A DNA stretch of 64,000 bases from Enterococcus termitis (GTDB lineage: Bacteria; Bacillota; Bacilli; Lactobacillales; Enterococcaceae). The position numbers were made by a program, and so were the translations under genes. This document shows positions 1 to 12,098 of this stretch, piece by piece; the first letter of the stretch is position 1, and every line of letters begins with the position of its first letter. The stretch spans positions 342,528 through 406,527 of the forward strand of contig NZ_MIJY01000012.1 in assembly GCF_001730305.1 (NCBI RefSeq), in the 5' to 3' direction. Below the pieces are notes generated by a model, which worked only from the letters and a program-made list of their open reading frames with translations, made no database searches and was not told the DNA's origin.

Positions 1-176
1 GTAAATGTAATCAACTCTACATAAAAGTATTCAGAAAAAGTAATCGGTCTACGCTCTAGCACCGTTGTTTTATCTCCAAATATTTCAAGTATATTTTCGA
101 TGAAGTTTGACAATGCGGTTCCTATATTTAATTGTTTGGAAAAAGTTTTGGATAATAGTAATTTTTCTTGAATCAT
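1..176 (-). CDS. Hypothetical protein, N-terminal fragment cut by the window edge
   Basis: An open frame of 58 codons runs from an ATG at 174-176 off the left edge with no stop. It is preceded by a good ribosome binding site (GGGGTGAAGAG). The visible residues start MIQEKLLLSKTFSKQLNIG and show no motif I recognise. It lies downstream of gyrA on the same strand but is separated by about 165 bp and a terminator, so it probably has its own promoter. Function unknown. Confidence 0.55.
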   Translation of the reverse strand, partial: MIQEKLLLSKTFSKQLNIGTALSNFIENILEIFGDKTTVLERRPITFSEYFYVELITF

Positions 177-276
177 CTCTTCACCCCATACTTATTCTTA
201 TTTTTTATTATAAACATACTTTTAGGCAAAACAAAAGAAATATAATTGAGTTTTTTTAAAAATAATAATCAATAAA

Positions 277-318
277 AAATACAGCCGCTTCCTCTAAAAG
301 GAAGCAACTGTATTTTTA
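277..318 (-). terminator. Rho-independent terminator after gyrA
   Basis: The inverted repeat ACAG-CCGCTTCCT / AGGAAGC-AACTGT closes a short loop and is followed on the minus strand by ATTTTTTATTG. It sits 24 bp past the gyrA stop codon. A T-rich run on the other side could make it work in both directions. Confidence 0.8.
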
Positions 319-341
319 TTGTTAACTTTTATTCAAATAAA

Positions 342-2861
342 TTATTCTTCAGTCGTTGTATCTGTTTCAGGTGTTTCAGTTTCTACAACTGTTGTTTCTA
401 CACCTTCAACTTCTTCAACGATTTCATCTGGCTCTGGCTCAACCACTGCCATCGTCACCACTTTTGCATCTTCTTCCATTCTCATCAAACGAACACCTAA
501 TGTAGCACGTCCTGTTTGAGAAACTGAATCTACGTTGAAGCGAATAATAACGCCTTTATTAGTGATAACTAAGATATCTTCATCACCGCGAACAGTTGTA
601 AGTCCTGCTAATGGACCATTTTTCGCTGTAATGTTGGCTGTCTTGATTCCTTTACCGCCACGGCCCTTCACAGGGTACTCAGAGGCTTTTGTCCGCTTAC
701 CGTAACCATTTTCCGTCAACACTAGAACTTCCGTGTCAGCGTCCAATAAAGAGGCTCCTACGACGTAATCATCTTCTCTTAGACGAATACCACGAACACC
801 AGATGCTGTACGGCCCATGTCACGAACAGCTGTTTCTGCAAATGTTACAGAATAACCATTGTGCGTTCCGATAATCATATTTTGTTCGCCGTTCGTCAAG
901 ACAACGTTGACTAACTCATCGTCTTCTTTCAGACCGATCGCAATCAGACCATTACTTCTGATATTAGAAAAGGCTGTTACAGCTGTACGTTTAACAGTTC
1001 CTTTACGAGTTGTAAAGAACAGATAATGACCATCCTCTGCTTGACCTTCAACGGCAATGATTGCTTGGATCTTCTCACTTGAGTCGATACCTAACATATT
1101 GATCACAGGAATTCCCTTCGCTGTTCTACCGTATTCAGGAATCTCATATCCTTTCGCGCGATAAACTTTACCGTTATTCGTAAAGAACAACAATGTATCG
1201 TGAGTTGAACATGATACTAAGTTTTTCACGAAGTCATCGTCATGAACGCCCATTCCTTGCACACCACGACCACCACGGCGCTGCGCACGGAATTCGCTGT
1301 TGGCTACACGTTTGATATAGCCATTGTTTGTCAAGGTAATAACGACTTCTTCTTCTTCGATCAAGTCTTCATCTTCTAAACTCAAAACTTCTCCGACTAA
1401 TAACTCGGTACGGCGAGCATCGCCATATTTATCACGGATATCGCCTAATTCAGTTTTGATGATTTCAATGACACGTTCTGGACGCCCCAAGATATCATTC
1501 ATATCAGCAATGAATTTCAATAGTTCTTGATATTCATTTTCAACCTTATCACGCTGCAAGCCTGTTAAACTACGTAAACGCATGTCTAAGATTGCTTGCG
1601 CTTGACGGTCAGAAAATTCAAAGCGTTCGATCAAAGAAGCTTTCGCTTCGTCGTCTGCTCTGGAATTTCGAATGATTGAAATGATTTCATCGATATGATC
1701 CAATGCAATACGCAAACCTTCTAAGATATGTGCACGCGCTTCGGCTTTTTTCTTATCGAATTCAGTACGGCGAATAATGACTACTTTTTGATGTTCAATA
1801 TAATTCTCAAGAATTTGTTTCAAACTCAAGATTTTCGGCACACCTTTTTCGATTGCCAGCATATTGAAGCCAAATGATGTTTGTAAAGCGGTCATTTTAT
1901 AAAGATTGTTCAAAATAACAGAAGCACTAACATCACGACGAACATCAATAACGATCCGCATTCCTTCACGGGAAGATTCATCACGTAAATCCGTGATTCC
2001 TTCAATCCGTTTTTCACGATGCAGCTCTGAAATCCGCTCGATCAACTTCGCTTTGTTGACCATATATGGCAATTCAGATACCAAAATCCGCTCTTTGCCA
2101 TTAGGCATTTCTGTGATATCTACTTTGGCACGAACAGTGATAGAACCTTTACCTGTTTCATACGCCCGGCGAATACCGGATTTTCCCATAACTAGACCAC
2201 CAGTTGGAAAATCTGGTCCAGGTAGGACTTCCATCAATTCATTGGTTGTGACCTCTGGATTATCCATCAGCAAATTTGTTGCTTCAATCACTTCTGTTAA
2301 ATTGTGCGGTGGAATATTTGTTGCCATCCCTACCGCGATCCCTGTCGTCCCATTGACTAACAGGTTAGGAAAACGTGCCGGTAATACATCCGGCTCTTGT
2401 TCCGAATCATCATAGTTTCCATGAAAATCTACAGTGTCTTTATTAATATCACGCAGCATTTCCAAGGCAATTTTTGTCATTCTAGCTTCGGTATAACGCA
2501 TCGCAGCAGCACCGTCTCCATCAACAGAACCAAAGTTTCCGTGACCATCGACTAGCATACTACGGTAACTGAATGGCTGAGCCATCCGCACCATTGATTC
2601 ATAAATCGCACTATCACCGTGAGGATGGTACTTACCCATAACATCCCCAACGATACGGGCAGATTTTTTATGTGGTTTATCAGGTGTCACACCTAACTCA
2701 TTCATACCATATAAAATACGGCGGTGAACAGGTTTTAACCCATCACGTACATCCGGCAATGCCCGAGCTACGATAACGCTCATCGCATAATCAATGAAGG
2801 ATTCTTTCATTTCACTGGTCAGATTGACGTCTTGAATGTTTTCTTTCACTTCTTCACTCAT
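342..2861 (-). CDS. gyrA: DNA gyrase subunit A
   Basis: This is the 839-residue breakage-reunion subunit of DNA gyrase, which forms an A2B2 complex with GyrB and introduces negative supercoils. The catalytic tyrosine is Y123 in the RYTEARM motif. The quinolone-resistance region around [12 protein letters not shown] keeps S84 and E88, the susceptible residues of the family. The C-terminal beta-pinwheel ends with the [15 protein letters not shown] gyrase box and six blade-like repeats. A final acidic tail of about 35 residues, rich in E and T, makes the protein slightly longer than many homologues. The start has an AAGGAGA ribosome binding site. It follows gyrB by 20 bp and is probably cotranscribed with it. 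Confidence 0.98.
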   Translation of the reverse strand: MSEEVKENIQDVNLTSEMKESFIDYAMSVIVARALPDVRDGLKPVHRRILYGMNELGVTPDKPHKKSARIVGDVMGKYHPHGDSAIYESMVRMAQPFSYRSMLVDGHGNFGSVDGDGAAAMRYTEARMTKIALEMLRDINKDTVDFHGNYDDSEQEPDVLPARFPNLLVNGTTGIAVGMATNIPPHNLTEVIEATNLLMDNPEVTTNELMEVLPGPDFPTGGLVMGKSGIRRAYETGKGSITVRAKVDITEMPNGKERILVSELPYMVNKAKLIERISELHREKRIEGITDLRDESSREGMRIVIDVRRDVSASVILNNLYKMTALQTSFGFNMLAIEKGVPKILSLKQILENYIEHQKVVIIRRTEFDKKKAEARAHILEGLRIALDHIDEIISIIRNSRADDEAKASLIERFEFSDRQAQAILDMRLRSLTGLQRDKVENEYQELLKFIADMNDILGRPERVIEIIKTELGDIRDKYGDARRTELLVGEVLSLEDEDLIEEEEVVITLTNNGYIKRVANSEFRAQRRGGRGVQGMGVHDDDFVKNLVSCSTHDTLLFFTNNGKVYRAKGYEIPEYGRTAKGIPVINMLGIDSSEKIQAIIAVEGQAEDGHYLFFTTRKGTVKRTAVTAFSNIRSNGLIAIGLKEDDELVNVVLTNGEQNMIIGTHNGYSVTFAETAVRDMGRTASGVRGIRLREDDYVVGASLLDADTEVLVLTENGYGKRTKASEYPVKGRGGKGIKTANITAKNGPLAGLTTVRGDEDILVITNKGVIIRFNVDSVSQTGRATLGVRLMRMEEDAKVVTMAVVEPEPDEIVEEVEGVETTVVETETPETDTTTEE

Positions 2862-2881
2862 GAATTTATCTCCTTCTTAAA

Positions 2882-5941
<3,060 letters not shown>

Positions 5942-5955
<14 letters not shown>

Positions 5956-6184
5956 CCGCTGCCTCGCCTTTTTTCACCATAAAAAAAGTACCTTCTTCAG
6001 GTATCTCGATCATCATACCGGCATACAATTTTCTACCGCGGCGATTCTCTAATTCCCCATCTACGAACACACTATTTTCAGCTAGATACCATTTAGCCTG
6101 GCCTCCACTGCCAATTACATTGACTTCTTTTAAGACCTGACCAAGTGTCATGAAATCAGTTTCTAAAACAAGTGTCTTTTTCAA
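5942..6184 (-). CDS. yaaA: S4-domain RNA-binding protein YaaA/RlbA
   Basis: A small basic protein of 80 residues with an S4 RNA-binding fold (LGQVLKEVNVIGSGGQAKWYLAENSVFVDGELENRRGRKLYAGM). It always sits between dnaN and recF in Firmicutes and is thought to bind RNA or act in ribosome quality control; that role is family knowledge. It is the first gene of the recF-gyrBA operon here, 298 bp from dnaN, with its own promoter at 6223-6251. Confidence 0.93.
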
Positions 6185-6222
6185 AATGCATCCCTCTTTT
6201 TTATTTTCACTTTCACTCTAAT

Positions 6223-6251
6223 ATTATACTCTTTTTTCGAGGATAAAACAA
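6223..6251 (-). promoter_or_regulatory. Sigma-A promoter for yaaA-recF-gyrB-gyrA
   Basis: On the minus strand a -35 of TTGTTT is followed after 17 bp by a perfect -10, TATAAT. It lies about 40 bp before the yaaA start and downstream of the dnaN terminator, so the gyrase operon can be transcribed separately from dnaA-dnaN. Confidence 0.8.
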
Positions 6252-6414
6252 ATTTATCCGTCTAATTTTCATTCTAAGCAATTTTAAATATAATCGATAA
6301 AAAATATTCTAACGATTAAAAAAGGCTTAAAATGCATTTTAAGAAGAAATTTAAAGTTGGAAGGAGATGACTTTCTTTTCACTCCATTTTCATTCCAAGA
6401 AAATGAAGGCTAAC

Positions 6415-6463
6415 GAAAAAAGGTTAAAATGAGACGATGATCCGTCACATTCTAACCTTTTTT
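6415..6463 (-). terminator. Terminator after dnaN
   Basis: A hairpin made by GAAAAAAGGTTAaAATG and CATTcTAACCTTTTTTC, with a secondary GACG/CGTC stem inside the loop. On the minus strand the stem ends in a run of six T. It begins 19 bp past the dnaN stop. Confidence 0.8.
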
Positions 6464-6481
6464 CAATGAATTAGTTTATTT

Positions 6482-7612
6482 TTAATTTGTCCGTACGGGA
6501 GTGATCAGTTGGATAAAGTCAAGATCTGTTTCTGTTGGTTCTAATGTAAATGGACGGATCGCTGAAATAAATTTCACCGTAATACTCATATCACCAAATG
6601 CACGTAACGCGTCTTTCATATAATCCGGGTTGAAAGAAATCTCTAATGGGTCGCCAGTGACCTTCTCATAGCTCAACGGCTCTTCTACCTTACCAATTTC
6701 TGGAGAATTACCATAAAGAACAACAGAGTCAGAAGCAATCGCTAAACGAACGATATTGTTGCGGCCTTCATGTGATAATAAAGATGCACGATCGATTGCT
6801 GACAATAATTCTGGTACATAAAAATCGATTTCAGTATTGAAGCTCGTTGGAATCAAACGATTAGTATCAGGATAATTGCCTTCTAGTAATCGAGAGTAGA
6901 AATACATGTTTTGTGTTTTAAACAAAACTTGATTTTCCATGATGCTGATTTCAACCATTTCCTCTTCATTCGTAAATGAACGAGAAAGCTCAGTCAAACT
7001 TTTACCTGGAATGACGATATTGAAATCTTCTGCTGCTTGTTCGATTGGGATCACACGTTGACTCAAACGATGAGAGTCCGTCGCAACAGCTAATAATTTT
7101 TGATTTTCTAAAATAAAATGAACCCCTGTCAAAATAGGACGGCTTTCGTGAAGTGAAACAGCAAATCCAGTTTCATTAATAATTTTTGTCAACAGATGAA
7201 CAGGTAATTGGATTTGATTTTTAGCATCGATAACTGGAAGGTGTGGATAATTTTCAGCATCTAAACCATTTACTGTAAAATCAGCTTTTCCTGAAGTGAT
7301 CGCTACTTGATTATTTTCTAAAACTTCTAATGTAAAGAGATCTTCAGGTAATTTACGAATAATTTCACCAAAGAAACGGGCTTGTAAAACAATACTCCCT
7401 GTAGATTCGATGGTCATTTGTGCTTTTTCATCGTCTTGACTTAAAAAACTTTCAATAGAAATATCTGCATTACTCCCTGTTAAAGATAATCCTTCATCAG
7501 TTAATACAATTTTTACCCCAGTTAAAATAGGGATAGTTGTTTTAGAAGAAATGGCTCTTTGAACGGTTTGTAGTTCTTGTAAAAATGTATTTCTTTTTAC
7601 GGTTACTTTCAT
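6482..7612 (-). CDS. dnaN: DNA polymerase III beta subunit (sliding clamp)
   Basis: A 376-residue ring-forming clamp that tethers the replicative polymerase to DNA. The three-domain DnaN pattern is complete: N-terminal FLQELQTVQRAISSKTTIPIL, central ESRPILTGVHF, and a C-terminal end FIQLITPVRT that matches the family. It lies 200 bp downstream of dnaA, with DnaA boxes and an unwinding element between the two genes. Confidence 0.98.
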   Translation of the reverse strand: MKVTVKRNTFLQELQTVQRAISSKTTIPILTGVKIVLTDEGLSLTGSNADISIESFLSQDDEKAQMTIESTGSIVLQARFFGEIIRKLPEDLFTLEVLENNQVAITSGKADFTVNGLDAENYPHLPVIDAKNQIQLPVHLLTKIINETGFAVSLHESRPILTGVHFILENQKLLAVATDSHRLSQRVIPIEQAAEDFNIVIPGKSLTELSRSFTNEEEMVEISIMENQVLFKTQNMYFYSRLLEGNYPDTNRLIPTSFNTEIDFYVPELLSAIDRASLLSHEGRNNIVRLAIASDSVVLYGNSPEIGKVEEPLSYEKVTGDPLEISFNPDYMKDALRAFGDMSITVKFISAIRPFTLEPTETDLDFIQLITPVRTN

Positions 7613-7643
7613 AATGATTAAACTCCTTTTTCTATGATTTTTA

Positions 7644-7660
7644 AATAGAGAATCTCTATT
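7644..7660. promoter_or_regulatory. 17-bp perfect palindrome in the dnaN leader
   Basis: AATAGAGAATCTCTATT is fully self-complementary around its central A. It lies about 35 bp before the dnaN start, where it would form a hairpin in the leader RNA or serve as an operator. No function is known to me. Confidence 0.4.
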
Positions 7661-7673
7661 GAGGAATCTTTGT

Positions 7674-7810
7674 ATTTATATATAAATAAATAATAAAAGT
7701 AGTAGGTCCTGTTAATTCTGTGGAAAACTTAAAAAACGAAATGAAAGTAGAGTTTTCCACCTGTGTATAACTTGTGGAAAACTTTTTAGTTTCTCTTTCT
7801 TTTATCCACA
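7674..7810. other. oriC: oriC, dnaA-dnaN part: DnaA boxes and unwinding element
   Basis: On the minus strand a box TTTTCCACA (7719-7727) is followed by a short GC-containing spacer (AGGACC) and then by TACTACTTTTATTATTTA and more AT-rich sequence down to 7674. This is the box, spacer and DnaA-trio order known from the B. subtilis basal unwinding system. Further boxes are TTATACACA (7762-7770), TTTTCCACA (7773-7781) and the consensus TTATCCACA read directly on the plus strand at 7802-7810, next to the dnaA stop. The region is the likely site of strand opening. Confidence 0.8.
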
Positions 7811-7812
7811 AT

Positions 7813-9156
7813 CTATGAATTGAGCAGATTTTTGATTTCAGCTACTTCTTTTTGGATTGCTGGATCTTTTTCCAATAATTGTTGGATTTTTTCATGGGCA
7901 TGGATGACGGTTGTATGATCCTTGCCGCCAAATTCAGCACCAATTTTAGGTAAGGAGTTATCTGTCATCTCTCTAGAAAGATACATTGAAATTTGTCTAG
8001 GAACGACGATTGATTTCACTCTTTTTTTCCCTTTAAGATCTTTCAGCTGAATATGGTAATATTTTGCGACTTCCTCTTGGATCTGTAAGATAGAGAGATG
8101 ATTTTGACTACCAACAGATTTCAATGATTTCAGTGCATCAGCTGCTAGACTTGTTGAAATATCTTCACCATTGATCGTAGCATAGGCTTGAACTCGTACC
8201 AATGCACCTTCAAGTTCGCGAATATTGGAATCAATTTGTCCTGCAATATAGCTAAGCGTATCGTCGGGAATTTCCAAACGCTCTGCATCAGCTTTTTTTC
8301 GTAAAATAGCGATCCGTGTTTCCAAATCTGGAGGAGTAATATCAACAGATAAGCCCCAAGCGAAACGAGAAACTAAACGTTCCGGTAATTTTGGAATATC
8401 ATTGGGCGGCCGATCGCTGGTTAAAACAATTTGTTTATTTTCATTATACAAATCATTGAAGGTATGGAAAAATTCTTCCAAGGTCGCTTCTTTTTCAGCC
8501 AAAAACTGAATATCATCGACAAGAAGCAAATCCACATTGCGGTACTCTTTTCTAAACTGTTCAGAATTCTTTGTTTGGATCGAATTGATGAACTCGTTTG
8601 TAAAGGTCTCACTGCTGACATATTTTACTTTGGCATCAGGGCGATTTTGCAGCATTTGATGACCGATCGCATGCATCAAGTGAGTTTTCCCTAAACCAAC
8701 ACCACCGTAAAAGAAGAGTGGATTATAGATCGAGCCGGGATCTTCTGCGACAACTAAAGCAGCTGCATGAGCCATTTGATTGCCTTTTCCGATAACGAAT
8801 GTGTCAAAAGAGTATTTCGGGTTCAACAAAGCCTTTTTACTGTGCTCTGAGATTTTTTCCGGAGTGACAGCTTCTTTTTTTTCTTCTTGAACGATCATCG
8901 CTTCTTTTTCATCGGTTACAACAAAATGAGGCATCACTTCAGCGCCAGTCAATTTAAAGCCGGTTTCAACGATTTTTGCAGCTAAGTTTTTTTCCCAATA
9001 GTCTCTATGGACAGCAGAAGGAACTTCCAACCATAATTGATTATTTTCCAACTTTAGCGGTTGGGCTGTTTTGATCCAAGCATCGAAACTTGGAGCAGAT
9101 AAAACAGCTTGGTAAGTATTCTCAAGATCTTTCCAGAAACTTTCCATATCGGGCAT
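7813..9156 (-). CDS. dnaA: Chromosomal replication initiator DnaA
   Basis: A 447-residue AAA+ initiator. Domain I is at residues 1 to about 80. Domain III carries Walker A (GGVGLGKTHLMHAIGH), Walker B (LLLVDDIQFLAE) and the SRFAWGLSVDI sensor region. The C-terminal domain IV has the box-recognition signature GGKDHTTVIHAHEKI. The first ATG is chosen because AAGGAGG lies seven bases before it; an internal ATG four codons on is less well placed. Flanking DnaA boxes on both sides suggest autoregulation. Confidence 0.98.
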   Translation of the reverse strand: MPDMESFWKDLENTYQAVLSAPSFDAWIKTAQPLKLENNQLWLEVPSAVHRDYWEKNLAAKIVETGFKLTGAEVMPHFVVTDEKEAMIVQEEKKEAVTPEKISEHSKKALLNPKYSFDTFVIGKGNQMAHAAALVVAEDPGSIYNPLFFYGGVGLGKTHLMHAIGHQMLQNRPDAKVKYVSSETFTNEFINSIQTKNSEQFRKEYRNVDLLLVDDIQFLAEKEATLEEFFHTFNDLYNENKQIVLTSDRPPNDIPKLPERLVSRFAWGLSVDITPPDLETRIAILRKKADAERLEIPDDTLSYIAGQIDSNIRELEGALVRVQAYATINGEDISTSLAADALKSLKSVGSQNHLSILQIQEEVAKYYHIQLKDLKGKKRVKSIVVPRQISMYLSREMTDNSLPKIGAEFGGKDHTTVIHAHEKIQQLLEKDPAIQKEVAEIKNLLNS

Positions 9157-9202
9157 ATAGCGACCTCCTTATTTTAAAAGTAGACTTGTTCAGATAAAAC
9201 TG

Positions 9203-9232
9203 AAAATAGACTGTCGTGTAAATCAGAAACAA
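9203..9232 (-). promoter_or_regulatory. dnaA: Possible dnaA promoter
   Basis: On the minus strand TTGTTT and TATTTT are separated by 18 bp, about 50 bp before the dnaA start. The -10 is not close to consensus, so this is only a candidate. Confidence 0.35.
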
Positions 9233-9385
9233 TCTATTGTATCTTTTTTCCGAAAGATGGCTGGGTAAAGTTAAAAATAGAAAAGGAAATGACGTTCATG
9301 TGACCGAAATCCTATTTTTCTATATAAAAGGGCAGCACAAATATAAATAGATAAGCAAATAGAATTTTAGCATTTTTTTGGAACT

Positions 9386-9687
9386 TTTTCCACAGGCAAA
9401 CGTGAATTGTGGAAAAAAAATACACAGATGTCTAAAAGTTTATCCACAGATCGTGATTAGACAGTGGATTACACTACTTTATTTTATTTATCCACAGCAT
9501 CTTCTGTAAAACAAAATCAGTGAATACAAGCTTTTTTGAAAGTTATTCACAACAAGAAAATAAAATGTGCATAACTTTTTCACACCATGTTTTTTTGTGT
9601 AAAAACTGGCTGAAAACCGAAAATAGCCGAAGTGAAGACAAAAAACTATCCACAGCTTATACAGATAATTTTAACTTTTGTGGATAA
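9386..9687. other. oriC: oriC, dnaA-rpmH part: cluster of DnaA boxes
   Basis: The AT-rich gap between divergent dnaA and rpmH holds at least nine DnaA-box-like 9-mers. Perfect TTATCCACA copies are at 9440-9448 and 9488-9496, with the inverse TGTGGATAA at 9679-9687. Near-matches are TTTTCCACA (9386-9394), TGTGGAAAA (9408-9416), TTATTCACA (9543-9551), TGTGCATAA (9566-9574) and CTATCCACA (9646-9654). Boxes occur on both strands. This matches the upstream half of a bipartite Firmicutes origin. No gene is present between 9157 and 9812. Confidence 0.9.
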
Positions 9688-9727
9688 CTTTAGTGAATAA
9701 AGAGACAAAAATATTCCTGAAAATTTA

Positions 9728-9757
9728 TTGACAAACCTACCCAATACTAGGTATACT
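9728..9757 (+). promoter_or_regulatory. rpmH: Sigma-A promoter for rpmH
   Basis: TTGACA and TATACT are separated by 18 bp, 55 bp before the rpmH start. The last DnaA box lies 40 bp upstream of the -35. Confidence 0.8.
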
Positions 9758-9812
9758 ATCAAAGTATGTCTATGTATTGATGGATAGTTACAATTTCAGG
9801 AGGTGGAACAAG

Positions 9813-9947
9813 ATGAAAAGAACATATCAACCAAACAAACGTAAACGTCAAAAAGTTCACGGATTCCGTAAACGTATGAGCACAAAAAATGGTCGTAACG
9901 TATTAGCGAGCAGACGTCGTAAAGGTAGAAAAGTTATTTCAGCATAA
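9813..9947 (+). CDS. rpmH: Ribosomal protein bL34
   Basis: A 44-residue, extremely basic protein ([18 protein letters not shown] at the start, GRKVISA at the end) that is a component of the 50S subunit. Sequence and length match L34 throughout. The AGGAGGTGG ribosome binding site lies seven bases before the ATG. The gene is divergent from dnaA across oriC. Normally rnpA follows directly; here about 950 bp, including a terminator and tandem repeats, separate them. Confidence 0.97.
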   Translation: MKRTYQPNKRKRQKVHGFRKRMSTKNGRNVLASRRRKGRKVISA

Positions 9948-9984
9948 TTTATGTTGACTTTGAATAACGAATCAAATGAACTAT

Positions 9985-10039
9985 AAGAACCCTTTATTAT
10001 CTTCACAATACATATGTGAAAATAATAAAGGGTTCTTTT
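9985..10039 (+). terminator. Strong hairpin after rpmH
   Basis: A stem of about 22 bp (AAGAACCCTTTATTAT-TTCACA paired with its complement) closes a seven-base loop and ends in TTCTTTTG. It begins 38 bp past the rpmH stop and probably terminates rpmH transcription, separating it from rnpA. Confidence 0.7.
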
Positions 10040-10049
10040 GTTGTGAATC

Positions 10050-10530
10050 ACTGCGATTGGCTTCGCCAGAGCAGATGATGAACAATACTTGGCGACCAAA
10101 GGGAGCGAAGTGTCCATACTAGTGAATCACCAAACGCTTAACACTCAAATAAACAAAAGGCATCAATTAAGAAAAAAGTATCACAATTAAACTCCCACCA
10201 CATAGTTTCGATCGTATCAATTTCTAAGAGCTAAAACTCTAAGAATTGAAGGACTGCGACTGGTTTTACCAGAGCAGATGATGAACAATACTTGGCGACT
10301 AAAGGGAGCGAAGTGTCCATACTAGTGAATCACCAAATGCTCAACATTCAATTAAACAAAAGGCATCAGCTAAGCAAAAAAATAACACAATAAAAACCCC
10401 ACTACGTAGTTTCGATCACATCAATTTCTAAGCGCTAAAGATCAAAGTATTGAAACCCTATAACAGGCTTTGCTAGAGTTGGAGATAAACAATACTTAAC
10501 AACCTAAGGAAGCAAACGGTCCTAAATAGC
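10050..10530. repeat. Tandem, decaying 203-bp repeat between rpmH and rnpA
   Basis: Copy 1 begins at 10050 (ACTGCGATTGGCTTCGCC), copy 2 at 10253 (ACTGCGACTGGTTTTACC), and a strongly decayed third at about 10454 (recognisable by GATAAACAATACTTAACAAC). Copies 1 and 2 share the blocks CAGAGCAGATGATGAACAAT, GGGAGCGAAGTGTCCATACT and TAGTTTCGAT in the same order. The nine-base palindrome-like word GTGAATCAC occurs at 10043 and 10122 and again near 10324. Short frames on either strand show no family signature and I treat them as non-coding. From 10531 to 10800 I see only AT-rich sequence. Confidence 0.8.
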
Positions 10531-10901
10531 TTTCTATCGTTTTTACCCTTTCAATTTAACTTCTTACTCTTTGAAGAGTCATCATTAACCAAAGAAAAAA
10601 GTGAAATTTACAAACGATGGTGTCGATCATAATCGCCAAACAATGATAGAACGACGTGACCAACAAATCAAAATAAATGAGCATCAAAAAAACAAGACAA
10701 ACATAAATCAACAAAATACCGTTCATTTTCCCTCGATATTTACAAGAAATAAAGTGAAAAAAAAGTCAATAAATGATAATATATTGAATTAGAGTCAAGA
10801 CATTCAAAATCTCAGGATATTTTCCTTGAAATTTGGAAAAAAATGACTGAACTATGCTATTATTGTAAGTGAGTAAAAAAGAAAGAAACAAAGGGATGCA
10901 G

Positions 10902-11240
10902 ATGAAAAAATCCTATAGAGTAAAAAAAGAAAAAGAATTTCAGACCGTCTTTCAGCATAAGCAATCCTGCGCAAATAGAAGATTTGTGGTCTACGTTTTG
11001 GAAAAGCCAGAACAAAAGCATTTTCGAGTAGGCATTTCGGTTGGTAAAAAAATCGGTAATGCTGTTGTCAGAAATGCTGTGAAGCGTAAAATCCGCACAT
11101 CGATCTATCAGCTAAGAGAATCGCTCGAGCCAACATGTGATTTTATCATCATTGCCCGGCCAGGAGTGGAAGCGTTGACCTCAGAAGAAATTCACCGCAA
11201 CATCACGCATGTCTTAAAACTTGCAAAAATTTTGAAATAA
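10902..11240 (+). CDS. rnpA: Ribonuclease P protein component
   Basis: The protein subunit of RNase P, which matures the 5' end of tRNAs with the catalytic RNA. About 112 residues from [17 protein letters not shown]; it contains the family core [28 protein letters not shown] at 10869 and an ATG at 10896 are in frame upstream, but AAAGGG sits six bases before the ATG at 10902, and family members begin with this MKKSYR sequence, so I use that start. yidC follows after 15 bp. Confidence 0.95.
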   Translation: MKKSYRVKKEKEFQTVFQHKQSCANRRFVVYVLEKPEQKHFRVGISVGKKIGNAVVRNAVKRKIRTSIYQLRESLEPTCDFIIIARPGVEALTSEEIHRNITHVLKLAKILK

Positions 11241-11255
11241 GAGAGGAACAGTTTT

Positions 11256-12083
11256 GTGAAGAAGTATAAACGTTTATTATTGATGGCAGGTTTAATTTCC
11301 TTGATTTTTGTATTATCTGCCTGTGGAACAGCACCGATTAATGAAAATAGTACAGGAATCTGGGATCGTTATATTGTCTATTATTTCGCTGAAGCGATCA
11401 AGTTTTTATCCATTTCAGCAAATACTGGGATCGGGATCATCCTGTTTACTTTAGTGATTCGGATCATTTTATTACCATTGATGCATTTCCAAACGAAGAG
11501 CATGCGTAAAACACAAGAACTACAACCTAAATTAAAAGCACTGCAAAAACAATATTCGTCAAAAGATCCGGAAACACAACGTTTATTCCGTGAAGAACAA
11601 CAGAAATTGTATGCAGAAAACAATGTTAATCCATATGCTGGATGTTTACCCTTATTGATCCAAATGCCGATCATGATGGCGTTGTACCAATCGATCTCTC
11701 GTGTTCCAGAATTGAAACAAGGAAGTTTCATGTGGTTGAACTTAGGTAAACCAGATCCATATTTGATCTTACCGATCCTTGCGGCGGTCTTTACTTTTGC
11801 CAGTACTTATTTAACAAGTATGAGTCAGCTGGAATCAAATGCCTCATTGAAGATCATGAATTTTGCAATGCCAGTGATGATTTTCGTGATGGGGATGAGT
11901 TTGGCTAGTGGACTATCACTATATTGGGTGGTTTCTAATGCGTTCCAAGTAGGACAAACGTTATTAATCAATAACCCATTCAAGATTCGGAAAGAACGCG
12001 CTGAAGCAGAACGACAAGTAAAAGAACGTGAAAAAGCGTTGAAGAAAGCAATGAATCCAAAGAAAAAAAATAAGAAAAAATAA
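11256..12083 (+). CDS. yidC: Membrane protein insertase YidC (SpoIIIJ type)
   Basis: A 275-residue lipoprotein-type insertase. The signal peptide ends in a lipobox, LSAC, with Cys23 as the lipidation site. Several membrane helices follow, including the conserved RIILLPLMHFQTKSMRK and NPYAGCLPLLIQMPIMMALY segments. The C-terminal tail is very basic (KKKNKKK), as in YidC proteins that bind ribosomes. Translation starts at GTG with GAGAGG upstream. It is placed between rnpA and jag, the standard cluster. Confidence 0.96.
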   Translation: MKKYKRLLLMAGLISLIFVLSACGTAPINENSTGIWDRYIVYYFAEAIKFLSISANTGIGIILFTLVIRIILLPLMHFQTKSMRKTQELQPKLKALQKQYSSKDPETQRLFREEQQKLYAENNVNPYAGCLPLLIQMPIMMALYQSISRVPELKQGSFMWLNLGKPDPYLILPILAAVFTFASTYLTSMSQLESNASLKIMNFAMPVMIFVMGMSLASGLSLYWVVSNAFQVGQTLLINNPFKIRKERAEAERQVKEREKALKKAMNPKKKNKKK

Positions 12084-12098
12084 AAGGAGGTTTTCCGG

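Noticed and set aside
2250..2640. Quinolone-resistance mutation in gyrA
   Set aside because: The encoded region [12 protein letters not shown] keeps the wild-type Ser and Glu of the family.
9857..10117. Minus-strand frame through rpmH and the first tandem repeat
   Set aside because: It crosses the rpmH gene and its terminator and its start lies within the repeat; the protein shows no motif.
10601..10792. 63-codon open frame between rpmH and rnpA
   Set aside because: No ribosome binding site, composition dominated by N, K and Q as expected of AT-rich non-coding DNA, and no family resemblance.
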